In this document: in pieces, positions 1 to 8,096 of the stretch
How positions within the stretch are numbered: the first letter of the stretch is position 1
Layout of the letters: every line of letters starts with the position of its first letter
Origin: Mesopusillimonas faecipullorum
GTDB taxonomy: Bacteria > Pseudomonadota > Gammaproteobacteria > Burkholderiales > Burkholderiaceae_B
Assembly (NCBI RefSeq): GCF_020539505.1
Contig: NZ_JACDXW010000004.1
Location: 124,001-188,000, forward strand
Direction of reading: 5' to 3'
Length of the DNA stretch: 64,000 bases
The notes under the pieces: generated by a model
The model's database searches: none
What the model was told of the DNA's origin: nothing
What the model saw: only the letters and a program-made list of their open reading frames with translations
Position numbers and translations under genes: made by a program

Positions 1-450
1 CGCCAGCATTTGACGCTCGCCGCCCGAAAGCGTGCCGGCCAACTGCTTGGCGCGCTCTTGCAGACGTGGGAATAAGGTGAATACCCATTCAAGCTGGTCC
101 ATAGGCTGTTTGTCACCGGCTCGCTGGCGCCTGAAACTGCCCAGTTGCAGATTGTCCATGACGCTCATGTCGGCAAACAGCGCGCGTTGCTCGGGCACCA
201 GCGACATGCCGTCCATGACGCGTTGTTCCACGTTGCGGCGTGTCAGGGCTTGACCGTCGAAGCGTACTTCGCCGGTGCTGCGCACCAGACCAATCAAAGC
301 GTTAAGCAGCGTGGATTTGCCTGCGCCGTTGGGGCCGATCACCGTAACGATGCTGCCATGAGCGACCTCCAAGCTGACTTCATGCAGCGCAGTTACGTTA
401 CCGTAGCCGGCACTGAAGTCGCGGACTTCCAGAATATTGCCTTGCGTCAT
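1..450 (-). CDS. livF: LivF-type branched-chain amino acid ABC transporter ATPase (partial)
   Basis: This is the N-terminal 150 codons of an ATP-binding subunit of a HAAT-family importer; the rest lies beyond the left edge. Reading the minus strand from the ATG at 450 gives a Walker A motif (GPNGAGKST) near residue 40 and the ABC signature LSGGERQM close to the truncation. The start codon overlaps the stop of the upstream livM-livG gene in an ATGA arrangement, so the two are translationally coupled. It is the last gene seen of the livK-livH-livMG-livF operon and should pair with the LivG half of the fusion to power uptake. The family usually has about 235 residues, so roughly 85 are missing. 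The substrate cannot be read from the ATPase. Confidence 0.9.
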   Translation of the reverse strand, partial: MTQGNILEVRDFSAGYGNVTALHEVSLEVAHGSIVTVIGPNGAGKSTLLNALIGLVRSTGEVRFDGQALTRRNVEQRVMDGMSLVPEQRALFADMSVMDNLQLGSFRRQRAGDKQPMDQLEWVFTLFPRLQERAKQLAGTLSGGERQMLA

Positions 451-2213
451 TCCACGCCTCCTAGATAGGCTTCCAGTACAGCTGGGTGCTGTTGAATTTC
501 GGCAGGCTTGCCTTCAGCGATTTTTTGTCCGAAGACCATGACAACGATGTGGTCGGTAAGGCGCATGACGAATTCCATGTCGTGTTCGACAATCAGGATG
601 CCCATGCCTTCCGCACGCAGAGAAGAAAGCAGTTCGGCCAAAGCTTGCTTCTCAAAGGCGCGTAATCCGGCGGCAGGCTCGTCCAGCAGTAGTAGGGCCG
701 GGTCGCAGCACAGGGCCCGTGCAATCTCAAGCAATCGCTGTTGCCCCAGGGCCAGACTGCCGGCCTCCAGGTGCATCAGGTCTTGCAAGCCCACACGTTG
801 CAGAGCGTGTGCGGCTTCTTTCAACATGGCAGCTTCGTCGCGGCGATCCAGGCGCAAGGTGGCAGAGAACACGCCGGCGCTGGTACGCAAGTGCGCGCCC
901 AGCGCCACGTTCTCAAGCACGCTCATCTCGGGAACCAGCTTGACGTGTTGGAAGGTGCGCGCGACGCCGAGTTTGGCAATTTCGCGAGAGGGCAGGCCAT
1001 CTATGCGTTGACCTTTGAAACGCACTTGCCCCTCACTGGCGCGCAGCAAGCCCGTGACCAGATTGAAAGTGGTGGATTTACCTGCGCCGTTAGGGCCGAT
1101 GAGCCCTACGATCTCGCCTGCGGCAACCTTGAAGCTGACTTTATCGACTGCCACCAAGCCGCCAAAGCGCTTGCGCACGTCGTCTACCTGCAACAGGGTT
1201 TCACCGGCTTGGCTAACGGTGCGATGCGTCAGTGGCGTAATGACTTGCTGGGCGGAAGGAAGCTGCTTGCGCAGGGGGCGGTTCCAAAGCTTGGCTATCC
1301 AGGACCATAAACCTTCAGGGGCAAAACGCAGCAACAGGATAAGAAGCAAGCCGAAAACCAGGCCCTCGAAGCTGCCGGCGCGACCGAAGAGGGCCGGCAT
1401 GATGACTTGCAACTGGTCTTGCAATATTTTGACGGCACCCGAACCTAATAGCGCTCCCCAAATCGAAGACATACCGCCGACCACCAGCATGATGACGTAT
1501 TCCAAACTGGCGCTCAGGCCAAATGGGGTAGGGTTGATGGCGCGCTGTAAATGTGCAAACAACCAGCCTGAAACGGAAGCCAACAGTGCCGCGATGACAA
1601 AGATGATGATCTTTGTGCGAGCCGTATTGACGCCCATGGATTCAGCCATTTGTATGCTGTGCTTGAGTGCGCGTATGGCGCGTCCGGGGCGGGAGTCCAG
1701 CAGGTTAAGCAGCGCCCAGGCTGAGAGGCAGACGCACAGCCAGATCAACCAGTACATGCTGCGGCTGTTGCCTAAAGTCCAGCCGAACAGGTTAATGGCA
1801 GGCAGGCCGGAAATGCCGTCATATTTCCCCAGCCAACTGATGCTGCCGAACAGGTAGAACAAGGCGATGCTCCAGGCGATAGTGGCCAGGGGCAGATAAT
1901 GACCCGACATGCGCAGCGTGATTGCACCGATAAGCAAGGCACTGCCGCCGGTAATGATCAGACCGGCGAACAGTGTCAGCCAGGGCGACACATCATAGTG
2001 GCTGGTAAGGTAGGCCGTAGCGTAAGCCCCCAAACCTACAAAAGCGGCTTGGCCAAATGAAGTAAGGCCGGCAATGCCTGTGAGAACCACCAAACCCAAT
2101 ACGACCAAGGCATACAAGCCTATATAGTTGGCTTGGGTGAACCAAAACTCAGGAACAGGCAGCAGGGGGAAGATGATGATGGCTGCGACGGCAGCGAGAA
2201 TGGCGCGCTTCAT
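447..2213 (-). CDS. fused LivM permease / LivG ATPase of a branched-chain amino acid-type ABC transporter
   Basis: A 588-residue protein joins two normally separate subunits. Residues 1 to about 330 are a LivM-type inner-membrane permease with many hydrophobic segments. From about residue 345 a LivG-type ATPase follows, with Walker A GPNGAGKST, signature LALGQQRLLE, Walker B LLLLDEPAAGL, and the typical LivG ending with VMVFGQKIAEG. Start (ATG at 2213) and stop overlap the neighbouring genes by 4 bp or less, so livH, this gene and livF form one coupled transcript. Such LivM-LivG fusions are known in Proteobacteria and fix the permease:ATPase ratio. The importer acts at the cytoplasmic membrane. 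Amino acids are the default substrate guess, but members of this family also import aromatic acids and amides. Confidence 0.93.
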   Translation of the reverse strand: MKRAILAAVAAIIIFPLLPVPEFWFTQANYIGLYALVVLGLVVLTGIAGLTSFGQAAFVGLGAYATAYLTSHYDVSPWLTLFAGLIITGGSALLIGAITLRMSGHYLPLATIAWSIALFYLFGSISWLGKYDGISGLPAINLFGWTLGNSRSMYWLIWLCVCLSAWALLNLLDSRPGRAIRALKHSIQMAESMGVNTARTKIIIFVIAALLASVSGWLFAHLQRAINPTPFGLSASLEYVIMLVVGGMSSIWGALLGSGAVKILQDQLQVIMPALFGRAGSFEGLVFGLLLILLLRFAPEGLWSWIAKLWNRPLRKQLPSAQQVITPLTHRTVSQAGETLLQVDDVRKRFGGLVAVDKVSFKVAAGEIVGLIGPNGAGKSTTFNLVTGLLRASEGQVRFKGQRIDGLPSREIAKLGVARTFQHVKLVPEMSVLENVALGAHLRTSAGVFSATLRLDRRDEAAMLKEAAHALQRVGLQDLMHLEAGSLALGQQRLLEIARALCCDPALLLLDEPAAGLRAFEKQALAELLSSLRAEGMGILIVEHDMEFVMRLTDHIVVMVFGQKIAEGKPAEIQQHPAVLEAYLGGVE

Positions 2214-3253
2214 CAGTTGCCCTCCTCTTGGGGGCCGCTACGCAAGGACAACCACAGCAGCACGGGAATAATCAGCAGAAAGACCAGTGCTTCTTTGTAG
2301 GCACTGAGCTTGAACGAGGTGAAGGACTCGATAATGCCTATGCCCAGCGCGCCCACCAAGGTCAAGGCATAGCTGTGCAGGCCACCGACCACCGACGCGA
2401 CGAAACCTTTCAGGCCGATCAACAAGCCGGAGTCGTAGTAGATGGTGACGATGGGCCCGATGAGCACGCCACACAAGCCGCCGATGAAGGCTGCAATCAT
2501 GAAGGAAGTGCGACCCGAGAACGAGACCGAGATGGCCAGCAGCCGTGCGCCCACATCGTTGGAAGCGGCAGCGCGCAAGGCTTTGCCATACAGGGTGCGG
2601 CTGAATACCCATGCCAAGCTCAGAATGAGCAGGGTGGTGATGGCAACCACAATAAGGCTCTGGCCGTTGAATCGCATCCAGCCCATTTGCAAGGAACCTG
2701 TCCAGAAGGCGGGCGTACGATAGCCTTCTACCCCGAAGAACAGCAAGGCCAGGCTTGCAAGCACGAAGTGTATGCCCACCGAGATAATCAGCAGAACCAG
2801 TACGCTGGCGTTGGCCATGGGTTGGTAAACCAGGCGGTAAACAAGTGGTCCCAAGGCGGTCACAAGGCAAAGACTGACCAAACAAGACAATAGCAAGGGC
2901 ATCTTCTGTGGCGCAGCCCATACGACAACCGCAGCCAAGGCGACGGGTAGGGCAAAGTTCAACAGCAATATGCGCGGGATGAGATGACGGTTGCCATCGC
3001 GCCAGGCCGTGACCAGGTCTTGCAGGCCTGCCAGGAATGACAGGCCGACAACCAGCCAAAGCGTGCCTGGTACTCGACCGGCGTGCAGCCAAGCCAGCGA
3101 AAGCGTACCGAAGACGACGAATTCGCCCTGAGCAAAAAACAAGACGCGGGTGACGGCAAACAACAGGACCAAGGCCATACCCAGCAGGGCATAGATGGCC
3201 CCTGTGGTGATGCCGTCCTGTACGAGGATGGCGCTGATTTGGAATGAGTTCAT
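2213..3253 (-). CDS. livH: LivH-type ABC transporter permease
   Basis: A membrane permease of the branched-chain amino acid (HAAT) family, 346 residues from the ATG at 3253. The open frame continues upstream to a TTG at 3310, but that extension starts inside a hairpin and gives a non-homologous N-terminus. The ATG start yields MNSFQISAILVQDGITTGAIYAL, as expected for LivH. It is longer than the usual 290 residues because of an extra hydrophobic stretch around residues 50-115. The C-terminal half carries the conserved loop ISVSFSGRTSFMIAAFIGGLCG. Its stop overlaps the ATG of livMG. Translation may be lower than that of livK because a terminator-like hairpin lies just upstream. Confidence 0.9.
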   Translation of the reverse strand: MNSFQISAILVQDGITTGAIYALLGMALVLLFAVTRVLFFAQGEFVVFGTLSLAWLHAGRVPGTLWLVVGLSFLAGLQDLVTAWRDGNRHLIPRILLLNFALPVALAAVVVWAAPQKMPLLLSCLVSLCLVTALGPLVYRLVYQPMANASVLVLLIISVGIHFVLASLALLFFGVEGYRTPAFWTGSLQMGWMRFNGQSLIVVAITTLLILSLAWVFSRTLYGKALRAAASNDVGARLLAISVSFSGRTSFMIAAFIGGLCGVLIGPIVTIYYDSGLLIGLKGFVASVVGGLHSYALTLVGALGIGIIESFTSFKLSAYKEALVFLLIIPVLLWLSLRSGPQEEGN

Positions 3254-3318
3254 GGTGGCGGGCCGGTATGTGCGGCTGGGTGAAGCAAGCCCAGGAAGTT
3301 TTTCGGGCAAAAAAGGAA

Positions 3319-3360
3319 GTGGGGCAGGCGTTCGTCATGGAGTACGAACGACCGCCCCAC
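3319..3360 (-). terminator. terminator-like attenuator between livK and livH
   Basis: An interrupted stem-loop: GTGGGGC at 3319-3325 pairs with GCCCCAC at 3354-3360, and inside it CGTTCGT (3329-3335) pairs with ACGAACG (3344-3350). On the minus strand it is followed by CTTCCTTTTTTG. It lies directly after the binding-protein gene, where partial termination or mRNA-end protection would give more LivK than membrane subunits. That role is inference. Confidence 0.7.
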
Positions 3361-3371
3361 CAGGGTGCCGA

Positions 3372-4508
3372 TTAGTTCACCAGCTTCCAGTCGTTGTCAC
3401 TGGGAGTCAGCATGACCCGCGCATCCGGTCCAAAGCCCCAATGATCGGTCGGGGTGTAGTGCAGCACCCCCTTGGTCACGGTAATGGGGCCAAAGCTTTC
3501 CAGTGCGTCACGCAGCGCCTTACGGAATTCAGGAGTACCGGGCTTGGCTGTTTTCAGGGCTACCGGCACGATTTGCTCAAGCACTAGACCAAAGTCGTAG
3601 ATGTGGGCAGCAAACTGGGTACGCGAACCCGGGCCGTGCTTGGTTTCGTACTGTTTGACGAAGGCCAGCGCGTTTTCTTTGCCAGGGTGGCTATCGGCCA
3701 ATTGCTCGGGCACTTGCTCGGGGCCGGAAATGATCAGGGCGTCTTTGGCGTCAGCACCCGCCAGGCGCAGGAAATCAGGCGATACCGAGGCTGGGGAGTG
3801 ATAGATTTTGCCTTGATAGCCGCGCTCTTTGAGTGCTTTTTGGGGCAGGGCGGCGCCGCCGCCGATGGCGACGACGATAACGGCATCGGGGTTGCTGGCG
3901 ACGACGCTCAGGGCTTGGCCGGCAACACTGTTGTCTGCCCGGGTGAAGCGCTCGGTGGACACGATTTCTATGCCCGCTGCGGCAGCCTTCTCTTTGAAGG
4001 CTTGCAGATAGGATTCACCATAAGCGTCTGACAAACCCAGAAAGCCCAGACGTTTGACGCCGTTGTTCTTCATATGCTCGATCAGGCCGTCGGTGTAGTA
4101 GCGCGCGTTCATCACCACACGGAACACCCATTGATCTTTGCCTTCTGGAAGTTCGGCTGGCGCGGGCGAAAGCTGCATGATGCCGGCTTCGTTGGCGACT
4201 TGAGCGATAGCGATGGTGGCGGGGGTGTTGGCCGCACCCACGATCAGGTCGGCTTTGTCTTCCACGAAGCGCCAGGCGTTTTTGGTGGCGGCGGTGGGGT
4301 CGCCCATATCGTCAAGAATCTGCACCTTGATCTTCTCGCCGGCGATTTCGGTAGGCCAGAATTCGGTAGCATTGCGTACTGGAACCCCTAACGAAGCGCC
4401 GGGGCCCGTAAGCGATGTGCTGACGCCGATGTTGATGTCGGCTTGAGCCGGCGTGAATGTCACCGCCGCCAGCAGGCCGGTGGCAAGGGCAAGTTTCTTG
4501 AGTTTCAT
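3372..4508 (-). CDS. periplasmic substrate-binding protein of a branched-chain amino acid-type ABC transporter
   Basis: A 378-residue Leu/Ile/Val-binding-type protein (Peripla_BP_6 fold). The N-terminus MKLKKLALATGLLAAV with TPAQA is a Sec signal peptide cut near residue 23, so the mature protein is periplasmic. The body shows the type I binding-protein pattern: IGVSTSLTGPGASLG near the start, the loop GAANTPATIAIAQVANEAGI, and LGFLGLSDAYGES. It is first in the liv operon and has a clear Shine-Dalgarno (CCGGAG) seven bases before the ATG. It is transcribed divergently from a MarR gene, with a perfect palindrome about 50-70 bases upstream of its start. MarR control together with a Liv-type importer often goes with aromatic-acid uptake in Proteobacteria, so the ligand need not be an amino acid. 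Confidence 0.9.
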   Translation of the reverse strand: MKLKKLALATGLLAAVTFTPAQADINIGVSTSLTGPGASLGVPVRNATEFWPTEIAGEKIKVQILDDMGDPTAATKNAWRFVEDKADLIVGAANTPATIAIAQVANEAGIMQLSPAPAELPEGKDQWVFRVVMNARYYTDGLIEHMKNNGVKRLGFLGLSDAYGESYLQAFKEKAAAAGIEIVSTERFTRADNSVAGQALSVVASNPDAVIVVAIGGGAALPQKALKERGYQGKIYHSPASVSPDFLRLAGADAKDALIISGPEQVPEQLADSHPGKENALAFVKQYETKHGPGSRTQFAAHIYDFGLVLEQIVPVALKTAKPGTPEFRKALRDALESFGPITVTKGVLHYTPTDHWGFGPDARVMLTPSDNDWKLVN

Positions 4509-4558
4509 TATTTGTCTCCGGGTAAACCACGTTGCGGGTTGATGTCAGGGTGGTTTAT

Positions 4559-4575
4559 TGTTAACTGCGTTAACA
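4559..4575. promoter_or_regulatory. palindromic operator candidate in the livK/marR divergent region
   Basis: TGTTAACTGCGTTAACA is a perfect inverted repeat with 7-bp arms and a 3-bp spacer. It lies between the livK start (4508) and the start of the first MarR gene (4641). Size and position suit a MarR dimer site that controls both directions. Binding is inferred. Confidence 0.6.
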
Positions 4576-4640
4576 TGGTTCGTATGATATCTGCCCCGTA
4601 GTCTGTTTCTCTATCAGTGCAAACCCTTGATTGCCCCGAC

Positions 4641-5159
4641 ATGTCCAAAAATAAAACTGACGAAAAAAATGTGGTTCCCGAACTGAGCGAAAAGAAAAGG
4701 CGTGTCACGCGCACACCGCGCCATGCCAGCACTTTGTCCAAGGAATTCGACATGCTGGACGACTCTCTGGGCTATATCATCAAGCGTGCCCAGGTACGTA
4801 CCTACGAGGTGCTCTTCGGCCTGCTTGGGTCGGAATCCATTACGCCTGGCCGCATGACGGCGCTTTGTCTGGTTGCCAAGCAGCCCGGCATCAGCCAGTC
4901 TGAACTGGCCGAGATGCTCAGCATCACGCGTGCGGCGGTGGTCAAGGTCGTAGACACACTTGAAACCCGCGGTTTTGTGCAGCGGCAATCGATCCCGGAT
5001 AACCGCCGTACCTATGCGCTGGCAGTCACGCCCGAGGGCTACGACGAATTGCGTCGCCTGACACGTTTGAGCCGCCAATACGAAAAGCAGATCAGTGCTC
5101 GTCTGAGCGTAGATGAGCGCAAGCAACTGATGGCCTTATTGCAGCGCGTGGCGCTCTAA
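4641..5159 (+). CDS. MarR-family transcriptional regulator, first of a tandem pair
   Basis: A winged-helix MarR-type regulator of about 172 residues. An in-frame GTG at 4617 would add eight residues; I prefer the ATG at 4641, which begins MSKNKTDEKN. The recognition region reads SQSELAEMLSITRAAVVKVVDTLETRGFVQR, followed by the wing with DNRRTYALAVTP. The first 45 residues are charged and probably disordered. It is divergent from the liv operon and about 90 bp upstream of a clear paralogue. Its likely job is ligand-responsive repression of the liv importer and perhaps of itself, acting at the 4559-4575 palindrome. The ligand is unknown. Confidence 0.88.
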   Translation: MSKNKTDEKNVVPELSEKKRRVTRTPRHASTLSKEFDMLDDSLGYIIKRAQVRTYEVLFGLLGSESITPGRMTALCLVAKQPGISQSELAEMLSITRAAVVKVVDTLETRGFVQRQSIPDNRRTYALAVTPEGYDELRRLTRLSRQYEKQISARLSVDERKQLMALLQRVAL

Positions 5160-5249
5160 ACTTTGCGGCGGATACAAGTGGTATAGTGCGCCAGTTGGGC
5201 GCAGGGCCAGACGGGTTCGGCAACAGGCCCGAATGTATCGGCGAAAGAG

Positions 5250-5744
5250 ATGGCAACGGAAAAGGTAGTAAGCTCTCGCGGCCTCGCAGAGCCAGTGCAG
5301 GAAGGCATCAACCCCCTGGCTGACTCGCTGGCCTATCAAATCAAGCAGACGCAGGTGCGCTGCTACGAAATGCTGTTCGAGCTGCTTGGCCCTCAATCTT
5401 TGTCGCCAGGGCGCATGACCGCGCTCAGTCTTATCGGCAACTATCCCGGTATCAAGCAGTCCGAGCTGGCTGAACACCTGCGCGTCAACCGCGCCAGTGT
5501 GGTCAAGGTTATCGATAGCCTACAGGCCTTGGGCTTTGTTGAGCGCGGCTCCATCCCCGGAGACCGGCGTAGCCACGCTTTGGCTGTCACCCCGGCAGGG
5601 GTGGCCGAGCTGCAGCGTCTTACCCAGTTGATACACAAACACGAAGCCATGATCGCCACAGAGCTGACGCTGGACGAGCGCGACATGCTAATGGGCTTGC
5701 TGGCTAAAGTGGCGCGTCAGGCCAAAAGGCGTGGCGACGAATAA
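5250..5744 (+). CDS. MarR-family transcriptional regulator, second of a tandem pair
   Basis: A 164-residue MarR regulator that is plainly a duplicate of the gene just upstream. Shared blocks include PGRMTAL, QSELAE, VVKV-D-L and HALAVTP/YALAVTP, with similarity over the whole winged-helix core. The recognition segment is KQSELAEHLRVNRASVVKVIDSLQALGFVERG. Both copies keep the basic wing (GDRRSHALAV here), so neither looks inactivated. No second copy of the 4559 palindrome was seen in the 90-bp gap before this gene. It is convergent with modC 48 bp downstream. The pair could form heterodimers or respond to different ligands; this is inference. Confidence 0.88.
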   Translation: MATEKVVSSRGLAEPVQEGINPLADSLAYQIKQTQVRCYEMLFELLGPQSLSPGRMTALSLIGNYPGIKQSELAEHLRVNRASVVKVIDSLQALGFVERGSIPGDRRSHALAVTPAGVAELQRLTQLIHKHEAMIATELTLDERDMLMGLLAKVARQAKRRGDE

Positions 5745-5792
5745 GTGCGGTGGATCAGGCCAAAGCCATAGCTTTAGTGGTTTGCGTTGCCT

Positions 5793-6563
5793 CTATCCCA
5801 GCCACGCCTTCAGTTTTTGCCGTCTTGGGTCTATTGGTGCGGGCGACTGCCCCAGTGACTGCGCCAGATGTTCCTTCATCCGCCCATTCTCGACGTCTAT
5901 CTCGCGCACGATTCGGCCTGCTTCGAACACGAAGGCCACTTGCGCCAGCTGCACTACGTCTTCCGGGTCGTGAGTGATCATCAAGACCGGTATGCCCCAC
6001 TGCTGGCAGGTAGCGGCCAGCTCGGCGCGCAAGCTGTCTTTTAGCATGGGGTTCAGGGCCGCAAATGGCTCGTCTAACAGCAGTATTCTTGGTTCGCAAG
6101 CCAAGGCTCGCGCCAGCGCTACGCGTTGCTGCTGGCCACCCGATAAAGAGCGGGGCAGGCTGTTTTCCATGGCTGATAAGCCGAAGCTTTCAAGTAGGGC
6201 TTCAACGCGGTCTCTTTGCTCGTGGCTAGGTCGGCGTTTGTACCAAGAGGTTAGGCCAAACTCGACATTGGCACGCACGCTTAGATGAGGAAACAGTGCG
6301 TACTGCTGAAACAAGTAGCCGACCCGTCGTTGCCGGCCCGGTACGTTGATATTGCCCGCATGATCAAACAAGGTTTGGCCATCAATGCAGATGCGCCCGG
6401 CGGTAGGCTGCTGCAAGCCCGCTATGGCTTGCAGCGTCGTTGTCTTGCCGGACCCGGAGGGGCCATACAACACAGCGAAACGCGCCTCGGTACTCAGGCG
6501 TGCTGAAAGCTCGAAGCGCCTGCGCGCATCAGACAATGTCAGCTGGATGTCCAGATCTATCAT
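5793..6563 (-). CDS. modC: molybdate ABC transporter ATPase ModC, short form without TOBE domain
   Basis: A 256-residue ATPase of the molybdate importer. It has Walker A GPSGSGKTT (about residue 33), signature LSGGQQQR, Walker B RILLLDEPFAAL and the switch His in MITHDPEDV. Classical ModC is about 350 residues long and ends in an oxyanion-binding TOBE/Mop domain. Here the protein stops shortly after the ATPase core, so that domain is absent. It is the last gene of modE-modB-modA-modC, 19 bp after modA. The complex with ModB imports molybdate (or tungstate) captured by ModA, presumably for the molybdenum hydroxylase encoded at 14.4-19.2 kb. Confidence 0.88.
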   Translation of the reverse strand: MIDLDIQLTLSDARRRFELSARLSTEARFAVLYGPSGSGKTTTLQAIAGLQQPTAGRICIDGQTLFDHAGNINVPGRQRRVGYLFQQYALFPHLSVRANVEFGLTSWYKRRPSHEQRDRVEALLESFGLSAMENSLPRSLSGGQQQRVALARALACEPRILLLDEPFAALNPMLKDSLRAELAATCQQWGIPVLMITHDPEDVVQLAQVAFVFEAGRIVREIDVENGRMKEHLAQSLGQSPAPIDPRRQKLKAWLG

Positions 6564-6582
6564 GCGGGGCTCGTACAGCGAC

Positions 6583-7332
6583 TTAGGGTTTGCCGAAGCC
6601 GTAACGCGCTAGTGCTTCGCGTGCTGCATCGCTGGAAAGATACTGTATGTATTGTTTGGCGACAGCGGGTTCCTTGGTGGCCGCGATGACGGCGATGGGA
6701 TAAGTAATGGGGGCATGGGTTTTAGGTGTGGCAACGACTTTTACCTTGTCGGCCATCAGGGCGGCATCGGTACGATACACAAAGCCGGCATCCACTTCGC
6801 CGCGTGCCACGTAATCCAATACTTGGCGTACGTTGTCAGAGGGAATGTATTTGGGGCTCAAGGTTTCCCAATCGCCCGAGGCTTCCAGTGCCTGCTTGGT
6901 GTAGCGGCCCACGGGAACCGTGTCGGTTTTGCCAATGGCAATACGTTGAATGGAGGCGTCTTTCAAGGCGTCCACGCTTTCCACTTTGGATTCCGACTGC
7001 GACGGCACGATCAGTACCAGACTGTTGGTCACGAAGTCGGTGCGTGTAGCGGGGTCGATCAGGTTTTGGCTGGCGGCGCGATCCATCGTGGTCTGGTCTG
7101 CGCTGGCAAACAAATCGGCGGGTGCGCCTTGCTGAATCTGCTGCAGCAGGCTGCCCGAGGCGCCCGTCGTCATTTCGATGTTGACACCCGGATGGGCTTT
7201 CTCGAATTGAGTGTTGATCTCTTTAAAGGCATTAGTGAGGCTGGCCGCGGCTGAAACGATGAGGGTTTGGGCCGAAAGGCTGGCGCTGGCCAGGCCAAGA
7301 GCCAAGCCTATGAGTAGTTTACGTTTTTGCAT
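6583..7332 (-). CDS. modA: molybdate-binding periplasmic protein ModA
   Basis: A 249-residue periplasmic binding protein. A Sec signal (MQKRKLLIGLALGLASASLSA) precedes the typical ModA start LIVSAAASLTNAF, whose serines help bind the oxyanion. Further family blocks are TTGASGSLLQQIQQGAPADLFASAD, VPVGRYTKQAL and GEVDAGFVYRTDA, the last with the conserved tyrosine. It lies 9 bp after modB and 19 bp before modC. ModA coming after ModB rather than first is unusual. It captures molybdate in the periplasm and hands it to ModB. Confidence 0.92.
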   Translation of the reverse strand: MQKRKLLIGLALGLASASLSAQTLIVSAAASLTNAFKEINTQFEKAHPGVNIEMTTGASGSLLQQIQQGAPADLFASADQTTMDRAASQNLIDPATRTDFVTNSLVLIVPSQSESKVESVDALKDASIQRIAIGKTDTVPVGRYTKQALEASGDWETLSPKYIPSDNVRQVLDYVARGEVDAGFVYRTDAALMADKVKVVATPKTHAPITYPIAVIAATKEPAVAKQYIQYLSSDAAREALARYGFGKP

Positions 7333-7341
7333 GAGAGTTCC

Positions 7342-8028
7342 TTAGCGCAGAGATGCTGAACGGTTGAGGAAATGGTTGGACAACAGCAGAATGCTTACGG
7401 ATATCACACAGGTAAGCATCACCAGTAGTAGCGCACGGCTGTCGTCGCCCGCTTGACTGGCGTTGTAAATGGCCATGGAAAGCGTTTCGGTACGCCCTGG
7501 TATAGAACCCGCTACCATCAACGAAGCCCCGAATTCCCCCATGGCGCGAGCAAAGGCCAGCATGGTGCCGGCAAGAATACCCGGCCACGCCAAGGGCAGG
7601 CTGACGCGTAAAAAGGTAGAGAAGCCCGATTGCCCCAAAGTGGTAGAGGCGCTTTCCAGATCGTGATCAACGGTGGAGAAGGCGGCGGTGGCCGATTTGA
7701 AGACCAGTGGCAAGGCTACGATGGCAGAGGCCAGCACCGCACCCTGCCAATTGAAAATAAGGGTGTAGTCGAAATAATGCTCCAGCCATCCGCCTATCAG
7801 GCTATTGCGCCCCACCGCCACCAGAATGCCGTAGCCCACCACGGTAGGCGGCAACACCATAGGCAGAACCAGCAAAGCTTCCAGCAATGAGCGGCAGGGA
7901 AAACGGTAGCGGGCGAATAACCAACCCAGTGCTGTGCCCGCCATAAGCGCCACCACGGTAGCCCAAGCCGCGACTTTCAGTGAAAGTATGAGCGGAAACC
8001 AATCGAAGGGTGCGACAGAGGAATTCAT
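7342..8028 (-). CDS. modB: molybdate ABC transporter permease ModB
   Basis: A 228-residue inner-membrane permease with about five transmembrane segments. It has the coupling-loop (EAA) motif around ASTTLGQSGFSTFLRVSLPLAWPGI and the ModB-typical MGEFGASLMVAGSIPGRTETLSMAIY. The ATG at 8028 sits inside a 30-bp ModE-type palindrome and has no visible Shine-Dalgarno. Its mRNA may therefore be leaderless or nearly so when transcribed from its own promoter. It heads the structural part of the operon (B-A-C), 68 bp downstream of modE. Confidence 0.92.
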   Translation of the reverse strand: MNSSVAPFDWFPLILSLKVAAWATVVALMAGTALGWLFARYRFPCRSLLEALLVLPMVLPPTVVGYGILVAVGRNSLIGGWLEHYFDYTLIFNWQGAVLASAIVALPLVFKSATAAFSTVDHDLESASTTLGQSGFSTFLRVSLPLAWPGILAGTMLAFARAMGEFGASLMVAGSIPGRTETLSMAIYNASQAGDDSRALLLVMLTCVISVSILLLSNHFLNRSASLR

Positions 8029-8056
8029 TCGTTATGTATTTTGGAATATAACGAAT
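8027..8056 (-). promoter_or_regulatory. ModE-type operator over the modB start codon
   Basis: ATTCGTTAT at 8027-8035 is the exact inverted match of ATAACGAAT at 8048-8056, separated by 12 bp. The CGTTAT...ATAACG core is the hallmark of ModE boxes in enterobacteria (established for ModE). The left end includes two bases of the modB ATG. A regulator bound here would block promoter escape or transcription into modB. Confidence 0.75.
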
Positions 8057-8096
8057 TCTCGCATACCCTTGCTGCAGACGACAAGCGTAAGGGAAG

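Noticed and set aside
2238-3338. 366-codon frame overlapping livH in another minus-strand frame
   Set aside because: It is rich in His, Arg and Pro, has no domain and fully overlaps the recognisable permease.
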